In this document: piece by piece, positions 34,701 to 46,344 of the stretch
How the letters are laid out: the number at the start of each line of letters is the position of its first letter
How positions within the stretch are numbered: the stretch's first letter is position 1
From: Porodaedalea pini
Taxonomy: Eukaryota > Basidiomycota > Agaricomycetes > Hymenochaetales > Hymenochaetaceae
Direction of reading: 5' to 3'
Assembly: GCA_002794775.1 (NCBI GenBank)
Contig: NBAY01000069.1
Span: 156,872-220,871 of the forward strand
DNA length: 64,000 bases
Notes under the pieces: model-generated
What the model saw: the letters and a program-made list of their open reading frames with translations, nothing else
Databases searched by the model: none
Told to the model about the DNA's origin: nothing
Translations under genes and position numbers: made by a program

Positions 34701-35594
34701 CGCGAGGGCGTTCCCATCGGCGGCCACGGATTTTCTATCATGCATAACCGACGCGAACTCGCGTCCTTCACTTCGAGCGCACATACCCAAAGTAATATCC
34801 TTTACGAAGAGCAACAAGCCCTTGTTGCCGGTATCTCGCGCTTTACTACTCTGCTCGCGCATTGCACACATCCTTGCCATTTGCGCGTCGTCTCAGACTC
34901 TGCCAATTGCGCTCGCCTTATTTTCTCGGCGGACCCACTCCATGCTACATTTATTACCACCTTTCACAGGATCTGTGGTATCTTCTTGGCCCTACACCAT
35001 CCCGCATCCACTATTGCGGTGCAATGGTTGCCCTCCCATATGGGACTACCAGGCAACTCGCGAGCAGACCACCTTGCATCACAAGCTTCACAATCACAGC
35101 ACAGAGTTCTAGCGCCGACCACTTTACCTAACCTACATGCGCGATTTTCCACCAATCTTCTGGCCAAATGGTGGAACCGTGTCTTAAACCTCCGACACCA
35201 TCGCAGCGCAGCCACCACGCCATTTATCCTTTACCCAAGGCGCCAGTTACGGCCCTTTCTGAAGCTTCACCCCGAGAAGCGTATCCCTCGCCACCTCCAG
35301 TCGAGAGCGATCGGGATCCTCCTCAACACTCACAACATGCATGATTGAGATCTATCGCCCCAGTGCCCGGACCCCCTCTGCACCAAACATGACATCCATC
35401 ACATCCTAAATACTTGCCCTTTCTTTTCACAGCTTCGCCGCCAATTTTTCCATAAACCCGTCCTTCCACTTTCATTCGCAAACTGGTTTGCCCCTTCCAA
35501 TTTTATGCTTCTCATCCAATTTGCTTACTTTTCATTCCGTCGACCTCCCGACGCTATGCCTTATTATTCAGACCTCCCACCCGAACTTACATAA
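31764..35594 (+). pseudogene. LINE ORF2 polyprotein (endonuclease, RT, RNase H) with two TGA stops
   Basis: About 1276 codons in one frame. The apurinic-like endonuclease has ICLQEIP, VGDFNRHSALW and SDHLPLIF (31764 to about 32490). The reverse transcriptase has FIPKPKRSDF, LVDTMGKLFEHI, GVPQGSPLSP and the active-site box FAYMDDHL (about 33838). RNase H has FTDGS (about 34678), an EEQQAL acidic helix, SDSANCARLIF and SHMGLPGNSRADHLA (about 35034). The last part has Cys/His spacing (CPDPLCTKHDIHHILNTC) as in Tad-type ends. TGA at 33732-33734 lies just before GVPQGSP, and TGA at 35346-35348 just before the zinc finger; both fit a changed CGA. True stop TAA 35592-35594. Otherwise intact. Confidence 0.9.
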
Positions 35595-37793
35595 CTCACA
35601 TTACCAGTCAAATAACGGCCATTTCTTTCCCTTAACGCAGTCACACATTCAGTAGCTACGAAGACCCTCCCTTTTCCTTCCTTTTCTTTTCTTCCCTTTT
35701 TTTTCCTTTTTCTCTTTGTCTCCCTTAGTAGTGCGCTTAGTGCAGAGCAGTGCAAAATTATACACCGAATCTCACGTGATCTGCGTCTTGACTTTAGCCG
35801 ACACCCTTCCTGAGAGGCGTCACTTCTGGCTCAGACTCTGACAACACTTCAGAACGGCGAGCGACGAGCACTGACCCTTTACAGCCGGTGATTGTCTTAG
35901 AGTGACTCGTGTGCGTGTGGATTCCGTAACCCGATGTCGCTGTTTGATGATCTTCAACTTGAAGCAAGTTCGGAGCGTTCTTCTGCCGGTGCTTAGTAGC
36001 TGAAGACATCTTCGAGTTCATCCTGGTTCTCATCAGGGGCGGCTTGAACTCGCTCTGGTCTGATGTCAAAGAATACAATGCTGGGCTGGTACGCTTCTTA
36101 CCTCTTAGAGTCACGGTCTCGACTAAGGTGATGAAGGGCATTTTTATCGTCAGAGATCTGAACTCGTATTCTACGGTTCTGATGAAGCGCATATCGACCA
36201 TCGAAGAACTGGACTATCCAACTCTTGACCGGGCTCAGTCGTGTATATGCATCACATCAGGTAATGTCGGATTCCTCACTCAAAATCTGTTGTTCATCAT
36301 AAAACTGGGCGGTCTATTATCTGCTGTGTTTGATCAGACCATCCATATGTTCTCTCACATGCATGAGCTTCGCAAAGATCGAAAGCGAACATTTATAGTT
36401 AACGACGATCGCCACAGCTCTTGCATTACCTGGCTTCTCGTGACTCAAAGGAACAATGTTCAATTGAGGTCGATACGGCACTAACATGGCCTACTTGCGG
36501 CCTTCTACATATCGTCAAGGTCCTCAATGGCCGTCAGCTATTCTGCTATACATTCAGATCTGCGATCCCTGTTGTCCATTGCGCAAACGTTTTAGCTTGG
36601 CATAGCACTCCTCGACTGCGCTCTAAACCTTGTTCTTATCCTTTTCACCGCATGGCTTTCATCTTCTCATGATGCGACTGCATATGAATCGCCACTTCAT
36701 TGGATGGTGCATGAAAATCTTGATGCAATTCTCCGGCCAAAGGTGTTTGCGCTTGGCGGTGCAGATGTTCTAAGTTCTTCGCGTACTGCGCGCTGAGGAC
36801 GTAGGCTACAGGTCAGCATCACTAAGGATAGGGGAAGGTGAGCTACTTGCGATCCTCCCGGTATAAAGTGCTCAACAGCACTTTCTTACAGCATTGCGCC
36901 TCAACTCTGCTTGCTATGTGCATCTGTCTGCACTTGTGTAGACTCTCACCATCAGCCTCTACGTTTGGGATATAGGTGAATATCATACTGCATGACACCG
37001 TCTAACCGATCAAGAAAAGGTCAAGAAATTTGTGGACTCAGGTTTGGCTTGTTCGAAGCCCTTAGGAAGAAAGTTATACGCCACAGAGACAGGATGCAAT
37101 AGCAAATTGCCGGACTGGATGACAAAGGGGTTTCCTGGAGAAGGGCCGAAGGGAAACCAACGGTACTCTAAATTCTAGGAGACTTGCTGGCATTCCAAGA
37201 AAAGTCGTCGAAGGAGCAGGGATTGCCTATCAATGCAATGGTGCTGAATATTACCTGACATCCATACTGTGCATGAAATTCTCTCTTGTCCAAATGCCGA
37301 ATTATGATTGCCAGTATGGACTGCATACACGCCGCATCTTGTAAGAAGCACCCTCTATTACAGAGCTATTCACTTCTCTTGCCCTCGGGTAGAACTTGAA
37401 GGTCTGACTGCTTAATCCATGATGCCTAACATTCGATAGTACTACAGTAGTCCCGACCTTTCAATGTGTACATGTCTACTTGCTTTGCATCACAAAATTT
37501 TGCAAAAGATTATATTTGATTATACTTCGAAGAAAATTTGATCACCGATTGTTTATGCAAATATAAGCTTCATAAATTCTGAGTATACAATATCATACAG
37601 GCTCAACCGGTCATAATATTAATCGTTACAAGCAAATGTAATTCTTTGCAAATTTTTGTGATGCTTACTGACAGTATAATCTCATGCACTGGGCTGATTT
37701 TTCACGTGCAAGTCACCTCGTGCTATAACTTATAAGCGTCCGGTGTGTATGATCGCCCCCAAGCTTTCGTTGTCGTCATTACCGTCGAGCTCA
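35595..37793. other. LINE 3' tail and gene-poor region upstream of FOX2
   Basis: About 2.2 kb. The first 165 bases are the T/C-rich LINE tail. A minus-strand frame at 35794-36201 (135 codons) and plus-strand frames at 36044-36672 have no recognised domain; they may be remnants of a gene. From 37450 to 37720 the DNA is AT-rich. The FOX2 promoter must lie in the last few hundred bases. Confidence 0.35.
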
Positions 37794-40700
37794 ATGTCTT
37801 TGTCTTTCAAAGGACACACTGTTGTCGTCACCGGCGCTGGCGGGGGGCTCGGTAAAGCGTCAGTCCTTGTATTTTTTTGTTAGAGGGTGAGCTTGTTCTG
37901 AATGTCCCGAAGGTACTCCTTGCTTTTTGCGGCGCGCGGCGCGAATGTCGTCGTAAACGACGTGAGCAAAGATGCTGCACAAAAGGTCGTCGATGAGATC
38001 ACAAAAGGTGCATGTCCAAAAGCAAAAGTGAGGGCCGAGGCTAACAGTGAACGCAGCTGGTGGAAGGGCCGTGGTCAACACGTCGTCCGTCGCCGACGGC
38101 GCTGCCGTCATAAAGACTGCTCTCGATGCTTTTGGTGGTATCACTGTCTTAATCAACAATGCCGGAGTTCTTCGTGACAAGGCCTTCAAGAACATGTCCG
38201 ACGCCGACTGGGACCTCGTCTCGCTCGTGCACCTGAAGGGCGCGTTCTCATGCACCAAGGCAGCGTGGCCGATCTTCCGGCAGCAGAAATTCGGCCGTAT
38301 CATCAACACCGCGAGTGCTGCAGGGCTCTACGGAAACGTTGGCCAGGCAAATTACAGTGCCGCGAAGATGGGGCTCGTCACGTTCTCGCGGACGCTTGCA
38401 CTCGAGGGTGCAAAGTATAACATTAGGGCGAGCACAATCGCGCCTATGGCGGCGAGCGCGATGACGGAGACCATCATGCCACCGGACATGCTCGCGGGCC
38501 TGAAGCCGGAGTTTGTCGCACCCTTCGTCGCCGCTCTCGTGCACCCCGACTCGCCCGACGCTTCGGGCCGCGTGTTCGAGGTGGGCGCGGGCTTTATAGC
38601 GGAGATCCGCTGGGAGCGTAGCAAGGGTGCAGTATTCCGTGCGGATGCATCATATACTCCTTCGGCGGTGAAGCAACGCTGGGAGGAGATTACCGACTTC
38701 ACGGACGCGGATCACCCAGCTGGCTTGAGGGACTTTGACCCTATCGTAAGTGTTGCGTTTCCGTGTGTCCATTCTTCGCTTATATTCTCTCTCAGTCAAA
38801 GCTCAAGCAAGCAACGTCCGTGACTGTATCGAACCCACAATATTCCCCGGAAGTCCGCTTCGACGGAAAGACGGTCATTGTCACTGGCTCAGGTGCGGGT
38901 CTTGGGCGCGCGTACGCACTCATGTACGCAAAGCTCGGCGCGAACGTCGTCATCAATGATGTTAGCGAGAAGAATGCCAATGCTGTCGTCGATGAAATTC
39001 GCAAAGGTGTGGTGCTTTTCTTACTCGCTGTATTATATTCCCATTGAAGGCTGCTTGTTTTTCCAGCCGGAGGCAAGGCTACAGCAGCCATTTGCTCTGC
39101 CGAAGATGGCGACGCAATCGTGAAGGCCGCGCTGGACGCGTTTGGCGCGGTTCACGTTCTCGTTGCAAACGCAGGCATCCTGCGTGACAAGTCTTTCACT
39201 GCGATGTCCGAGCCGGAATGGGACGCAGTAATTGCTGTACATCTCAGGCACGCGTTAGATACTGGTTTCCTAGGGCATCCGTCTCCTAACTATGCGATAT
39301 TATATGCAGGGGGACGTTCAAGTGCGCAAAGGCAGTCTGGCCTGTCTTCCAGAAGCAGAAGTATGGTCGAATCGTGACGACCTGCTCTCAAGTCGGCATT
39401 TGTAAGTCTATCACTTCTCAGTCGTGACATGTCTAACTATGTAATAGATGGAAACTTCGGACAGGCAAACGTATGTATTTCAGACTAGTATATTCGGGTA
39501 GTTCAGACATCACTGATCTCGGCACTGTAGTACTCAACAGCAAAGGCTGCCATTCTTGGCCTCACGCGGACGCTTGCATTAGAGGGGAGCCGGTACAATA
39601 TTCTAGCAAATTGTCTCGCACCGCAGGCCGGCACTGCTATGACTAGCACAATTTGGTATGCCACATTTTCTTGCCCGCATAATCACTAGTACTCCGCTGA
39701 GCATGTCTCGATGACAGGCCGCAAGACATGGTTGACGCGTTCAAGGTAAAACAGGAATGTTATTTTTGCGTCTAGCTCATCTCACTAGCGACACAGCCTG
39801 ACTATGTTGCACCGATGGTTGGATTCCTAACAAGTGAAGGTTAGTGGACAGCTCGTCTGCTCTCATCAAAGCGAAGAACTCACGATTAATTTGCCTGTAG
39901 CGAATGAGGAAACAACGGGAAGTTTGTTTGAGGTGTCAGGCGGCTGGGCTGCGCAGACTCGCTGGCAGCGTGCCGGTGGTCATGGATTCCCGGTGAACAA
40001 GCCCTTGACGCCTGAGGCAATTATCGAGAAGTGGAGTGTTTTCACCAACTTTGGTATGTGGGGATTCCGATTTGTGCGCAGACCCTGCAATGCTAATGGT
40101 CGATATAGATGATGGACGCGCGACGCATCCGACAACCACGCAGGAAGCGATCCAGCAGGTGGGAATGAACTTTGTCTTTGATTATCTCTTGCTGATTGTA
40201 CTTCAGATCATCGAGAACTTCTCCAATGATGGCTCAGACGCCGATGGTAGCCCATATGCTGATCCAGAGGACTCCGAGCTCGTTGCAACAGCTAAGAAGG
40301 AGGCGCCTGAACCGACGGAGTTCGAGTACACCGAGCGCGACGTTATCCTATACAACCTCGGTGTCGGCGCGGAGGCGACGGAGCTGCAATGGACATACGA
40401 GAACCACGATGCGTTCACGGCGCTGCCGACGTTTGGCGTCGTCCCGCAGTTCCAGGCGAGCTCGGGGATGCCACTCGACTGGCTGCCGAACTTTAATCCT
40501 GTACGTGAATTGTTTTGCTCTTCGAGACGGTGGTGCATGCAAAGAACTGACTCCTTGGCTGTGTAGGCAAAACTTCTGCATGGCGAGCAGTATCTGGCAA
40601 TCAAAGCCCCGATACCGACAAGCGGAAGAACGGTCAATAAGCCAAGGTCGGAAAGATAATGACTTGATGACGAGCGTTTGAAGCTGATGACTTGTGATGT

Positions 40701-41681
40701 GACTCAGATTACTCGAAGTACTCGACAAAGGCAAGGCAGCAGCCGTCACATCGATAGTCGAGACGATCGACCAGGACACTGGGAAGGTTATCTTCGAGAA
40801 CCAGTCTACAGTGTTCATCAGGGGAAGTGGAGGGTTCGGAGGGAAGAGAGCTGGTTCAGGTAAGGTGGCGCGCTTGATTCATATCGATAAGTCTGCTGAC
40901 GGCGGACTTTCCATAAATGCAAAGATCGAGGTCCTGCTACGGCAGCGAATACACCGCCGAAGCGCAAACCCGACTCAGTGGTAGAGGAGAAGACGAGTCC
41001 TTCGCAGGCGGCACTCTACCGGTACGCTAGCTCCCAGCTTCGTCTTCCCATTCCTATTACTTCGCTAAGCTAGATGTACTTGCATTGCAGACTAAGCGGG
41101 GACTTGAACCCTCTACATGTATGTTACTAAAGGATGCACCATATTGCCTCTTCTAATGCATTGCTCTTATGCTAGATCCTTCCGGAGTTTGCTGCGGTTG
41201 GTGGATTCGACAGGCCCATTCTGCATGGTGCGCAGCCACCTAATACTCATTTATCAATATGTACTAATTATACCTGTAATCCATTTTACAGGCCTATGCT
41301 TCATGGGTATCTCTGCAAAGCACGTACTCAAGACCTTCGGCGCTTATGATGACATCAAAGTTCGGTACGTATCTCTCCCCTTTCAATTGCATCTGTTTCC
41401 TCGATAACTTTACATGAATGTTTGCTCTAATATCATCTCTAGCTTTGCGGGGGTCGTCTACCCCGGCGAGACACTCGTTACTGAGATGTGGAAAGAAGGA
41501 AATAAAGTTATCTTCAGTACGTTCCATCCCTTTGCCACTTACCATGCATCAATCACTGATCGCGTTTCCTCTCCCCCTCCTTTGCACAGCTACCAAAGTC
41601 AAGGAACGCGGGACAATGGTCCTGGCCGCTGCAGGTGCAACGCTCTCAGCGTCCGCAGGGTCGGCTAAAGCGAAGCTATGA
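37794..41681 (+). CDS. FOX2: Peroxisomal multifunctional beta-oxidation enzyme (FOX2/MFP2)
   Basis: Bifunctional hydratase/D-3-hydroxyacyl-CoA dehydrogenase of peroxisomal fatty-acid oxidation. I chose ATG 37794 ([20 protein letters not shown]) because family members begin here; an in-frame ATG at 37749 would add 15 residues. Domain 1 (SDR): GAGGGLGKA nucleotide-binding loop, NNAGVLRDK, catalytic YSAAKMG. Domain 2 (SDR): [28 protein letters not shown]. Domain 3 (MaoC hydratase 2): the motif [17 protein letters not shown] (about 41022-41180, across introns), then [15 protein letters not shown]. The C-terminus ends AKAKL, a PTS1-type peroxisome signal (AKL); stop TGA at 41679-41681. About 15 short introns. 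All three domains look catalytically complete. The upstream acyl-CoA dehydrogenase gene at 8822 could feed a related pathway, but they are not linked. Confidence 0.93.
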
Positions 41682-43342
41682 TAAAGCTCTGATAAAATTT
41701 CACCGCTCGTGTTTCTGCTCAAGCCCATTTCATTCGATCATACATCAAACGTATGTTGTATCGTAATCCTATAAGATTGAACTGGTTTATGTTTTATATA
41801 TATATATATAAATATTCTGTTGCCACTGCAGGCCTAAGGACATCACATTTGATAATACTACAGTTGGGCGCGGCACAAAGCATCGACTCCGTCCGGCCCG
41901 GAATTTTGAATTTAGAGTCTGAGATTTTTTTTCTGTAATACAAGTAAGGAAAAGACTCATGAATCCGTGGTTTTGATCTCCCATCAATTTGTTTCAATTT
42001 TTTTGGAAAAAAAAAACCTAAAAATTCAAATAAAAATAGGGGTTAAGCTGTCAAGCTCACCTTAATCCTCCCCACCTTCTTAGAATGCAGTATCTGTGTG
42101 AAACTGTCCCAGAGAAACACAAAATCACAACTTGCTATATTAATTTTAAACTAGGAAAGGACTTGATTCCTTCAGGTTGCCACTGCTGTGAAGAAATACA
42201 AGTCCCATCATTGTATTTCTGACAGTAAAGAGGGCTCTCCGGCAGTTAGTAAAATAATGATCGGCGTTTGTCTTATGTAAAATTTCTTTTATTGGAAATA
42301 TTAAGTAATAAACAAAAATGATTTTAAATTAATTAAATATTTGTTTCAATTCTTGGTCAAGATTTTTTCAAAGCTCAAAATAAAAAATGTCTGAGCAGCA
42401 AGTTCTATAGACATGCATTGTAGCTATCTATCTATATAGTTTAAAGTACTAAATGAGGTGTTTTGACGGAGGAGATACAGTCGGGAGCTGACGCGTCTTC
42501 AGTTGTCGGCTTTCGCCGCGCCCAACTGTAGTACTCCCAACACGGCCAAAATCAAGTCTATATGATGTTGTAGTACTTGTACTACTACTCTGAACCCCAC
42601 AAAACTCTAAAGGCAGAATGAGAAGTGAGAAATAGACAATAAACAAAGGAAAGAAGACAAAGGACGCATAGGGAGAGCTATCGGGTATGATTAATGACTA
42701 TGCGTGCGCTGCAGATTCGAGATATTTGGCACGAGTATGGAGTATCGATACAGTGAACAGACGGATGGACAGGAAGAGGGGAAGAAAAGCGACCAAAATA
42801 TCGGAAGAAGGGACTACAAGAACCGGAATAAAATCGTGTATCTGTGATAAAGTGCGAGTGTTTATATGATATGATATGGGGGTATCTGTGATAGAAACGG
42901 CGAGGAATAAATGAGCGGATGGGCTTTGTGTTTGGCAGTGAGAGCGAGCGAAGAATGTCCTCGCGATTAAAAAAAAATAGCACCGGGGAAACGATAAAAC
43001 AGGGATAGAAAGGAAGGGATCACGAGATGGACAGGGAGATGCATATGGAAATGTGCCATCCAAATATATGACCCTACAATAACGGCACCTACAATAACGG
43101 CATAACGGCATACAGATAGGATAGAAAGCGCGGACTCCGTTTTGATTTCGGGGATGAAAATGACCCAGGGACGCGGGAATGAGACGACTGATGCCATCGC
43201 GCCGCGCGTTGGACACATGCCCTTCATGTGCATGTCGCCAGGACCTCCGCGATATCACTGCGAAATGAAAGACACGGGTCAACAAGTGTGGAGTCCAAAT
43301 GCACGGTACAGCGCAGGCGATGACAGCCACAAGGTACGACAC
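41682..43342. other. AT-rich convergent intergenic region
   Basis: About 1.66 kb between the FOX2 and CAX stops. It contains a short (TA)n microsatellite near 41796-41811, an A run near 42008-42017 and generally AT-rich DNA to about 42440. Frames at 42678-43342 lack family signal; the DNA may be 3' untranslated or intergenic. Confidence 0.4.
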
Positions 43343-46300
43343 TCACCTTCCTGGATAGAACCAGAACGACACAGCAATAATCACGTAGAGGCCTGCCAGG
43401 TGCAATAGTGTTCGTGAGTACGTGATACACACAACACGAGGGCGGACGTTAGACGTACACATCAAAATCATGCCCTCTAACCAGTTGGACTACAAAGTCG
43501 AGTAATCAGACCAACAGTGGACAACGATGTATACAGCAGGAATCATACCTTCCCGTCTTGGACACAGTAGTTCACCGTTAACACCGCGAGGAATAGTGTC
43601 TGCGGTAGCAACACATGATCAGTGCTCTGCGTCATAGGCAGACTATGGTAATGCAGAGCACGAACCACAGACTCAAAGGGATCGAAGAGAAGCAGAAGAG
43701 GTTTGCCCAAACACCATGCGATGACGATCATGAGCCTGCATAAATATACATTCAGCCTGTTATTCTCCACTGCCACATTGAAAGGACTAACGGAATGACG
43801 AAGAGCGCAATTTGCTGAGCAAAGTAGACAAGTAGATCAGCAACCTCCCATCTCCAAAAGCTGAGTTAGACTCACAATACTCGAGCCGACAGCAACTCCA
43901 ATACTGAGAGTAAGCTTATCCTTCACGGAAACAGTGACTGCGGTGACGTGCTCCGCCGCATTGCCCACAATCGGTAGCAGGATGAGGCCAACCCATTCCT
44001 TGCTAAGCCCGCTACTTTCTGTGACTCCGTTGATGCTGTCCACAAGAAACTCCGCAGTGACCGCAACAAACTGCTCAAAATGTAAGGCCCACGGAACGAG
44101 AAGAGTCAATGATACGGACAGACATACCACAGTGTCCACAACCAGCAGACCAATGCATATCGGGAGACTCATACTCGGCGTCTCCACATCCTCCTCTTCC
44201 TTCTGTGGCTGGGCCTCCGCGACGTTGGCATCCGGTGCATGCGACATTTCGTGGTCGACTGCGCTTCCGTTGACTACGTTTCCATTGGTTGCATTCCCAT
44301 TGTTCACCGCACCATTAGCAATCTCACCCACTTCGACTTTCTCGCTGTCGCCCTCGGCCTGATGACGACCGCGCAGCCGTCGCTTCATCTTATCCATGAC
44401 AGCGCTCGCTGAGACGCCCTCAGCGTGTTGAGTCGATTTGAAATTACCCTCCATGGTATCCTAAACCACAACCTTGCGTAAGCCAGTCGTCAACTAGAAA
44501 AAACACATGATTCAACATACCTCATACAGTGATGCATGCGACCACAATTGGAAGACGAGATACGACGCGTAAACTAACATAAGAATGTTAGGTCGAAAAG
44601 AAAAGTTATAGATGGGATTGGAGCACGCACTGAAAAGTAAAATGATCGCAACACCATGGCTAAGCTTCTCGATATCCGACGCCTCTTGCGGGTTCGTCAG
44701 AGGATCTTGGTTGTTGTTGGCCGGGTCAGGCTGTACAGACAAATGGAACGCGGCTATCCACAGGGATCAAAGGAAGAGAGTACAGCAATCAGAACGCAGC
44801 TCAGGAGACTCCATACGAAAAGTGAGCAGATACGCACCAGGCATAAGCACAGCGATAACGCTGAGCGTCAGCAGCGACGCGTTGATTTGACTCGCGCCTG
44901 CAGAATCAACCAGTGCGATGCAAAGAAGCAGGTGGGCGGTACAGCAAACAAAGTTCGATTACGGAGGATCGACGTGGGCGTCAAGAAAAGCAGTTTCAGG
45001 AACAGGCGCCAGTTCGAGTTTGGGCGTCAATTGCGATTGAGGTTATGAGAACGCATCAATCAGTAAGCGCCCAATAATCAAAAGCAGAGAAACCCGAATA
45101 TAGGATATGAACGCACTTGCACCGAATCCTTGTTCTTGGAAGCGCATACCGCCAGCGAAGAAACACATTCCGAGTACCAACACTAATCGGGTAGTCGACG
45201 ATTGGAAATAAGATGGTCGAGATGACTCAGGTGAGCTGAATCAAGACATCAGATGCAGAGATGAGCGTACATAGGTTGCTCAGGATCGAGCCAACAACTG
45301 AAAGGAGACTGGTCAGCGTCCAATAGCACTTTGAGGCTGAGCACGTTCGATGACAGCAGCGAAACTCACGCGAAGACTGAACGACTTGGAGCTCGCATTT
45401 GATGATTGCAATGATCTACGTCATGCCAAGCAAACAAAATCAGTCAAAAGTCCACAATTAGGTTCAATACCAATTGGGAGGTGGTCACAGGGGATTTAAA
45501 ATGTGCGGAAGGGATCAATCTACTTACAGCGACGATGAGCTCGACACTAAGCATCCGTGAGAGACGGGAAACCGGGCGGCGTTCCGTCAGTGACCGCATA
45601 CACAGACCTAAATCCAGCACTTACGCGTTACCCTACGAGCAGGGAATGGAAGGAAAGACTGAGTCAACCGAAGAGCGGCTAGCGAAAGAAGTGAAACACA
45701 CCAAGGTGGCGTTTAGGAGCCCAGCCAGAGTTTGCCCAACTCGCATCGACAACTCGTCTGTCGCCAGAGCCAATAGCTGCATCGCAGATCAGACACTTTC
45801 GTGGAGTAGTAACATTAGTGAAAACGTGCCTGCGCGAGGGGTATAATCGCCAAGAAGGAAGCTGGGAATAGTGTTAAGTGGCGTCATAGAGAGTGGAGGT
45901 TAGCCAAGTACTCACTGACGAAAATAAGAACGTCATTATCCGGTAGGCCGAAATGAGCTCCCCACTAAGGTATATTCCTTCAGATCCTAAGTTGTCTCGC
46001 CACTGCACTAAAAAACATACCGATATTGGGATGCAAAGTAGTAGAATATTTAACCCTATCAAGAGCAGCTCATTTCAGTATACCACCCAGCCGCAGCCAT
46101 TGAAAATAGAGAACTCACAGGAGCCAAAAGCAATTTTTCTCAATGCTTTCCCAACCCCTGGAGCTTTTCCCACTGGTTTTGGTGGCACAAAATTCGACAT
46201 GAGCGACTTCCTCTTCGACGGCTTGCGCTCGCGATTTCCGGGAAACTTAAAGAACGGTTTCTTGGATATGTTTGTTGGGGTGCGTGTCTGCAGCACGTTC

Positions 46301-46344
46301 ACCGACTCCAGGGATTGCGACTGGTGAGGTCGCGGTGAAAACAT
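43343..46344 (-). CDS. CAX-type Ca2+/H+ antiporter
   Basis: Vacuolar-type calcium/proton exchanger of the CaCA family, with many small exons. The proposed start at 46344 gives MFSPRPHQSQSLESVNVLQT and a basic cytosolic tail. Helices follow (LLIGLNILLLCIPIS; FLAIIPLAQ; LLALATDELSMRVGQTLAGL). The first alpha repeat, GNAVELIVA, spans an 8-base exon at 45625-45632. Next come INASLLTLSVIAVLMPGAYL and SDIEKLSHGVAIILLFSA. A long acidic, Asn-rich loop (about 44430-44190) separates the halves. The second alpha repeat is GNAAEHVTAVTVSVKDKLTL and GVAVGSSIQIALFVIP. The last helices are NWLEGMILM and LYVIIAVSFWFYPG, with the stop near 43343-43345. Transport function follows from both alpha repeats being intact. 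Exact exon limits in the middle are inferred. Confidence 0.85.

Larger units (their letters stand above)
29513..35760 (+). mobile_element. Tad-like LINE (non-LTR retrotransposon), near full length
   Basis: Two consecutive open frames: ORF1 (gag-like, zinc knuckles) and ORF2 (endonuclease, reverse transcriptase, RNase H, terminal zinc finger). This domain order is that of the fungal Tad clade. The 3' end is T/C-rich (about 35655-35725) rather than a plain poly(A). Damage is light: one homopolymer frameshift and two TGA codons. The left edge is uncertain and no target duplication was found. Confidence 0.88.

Noticed and set aside
41796..41811. (TA)n run as a regulatory element
   Set aside because: Short microsatellite in a convergent 3' region; nothing supports a specific role.
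43450..43500. tRNA-like words (minus strand CAACTGGTTAGAGGGC)
   Set aside because: The words are the CAX exon encoding NWLEGMILM, bounded by TAG and GTACGT; no cloverleaf can be made.
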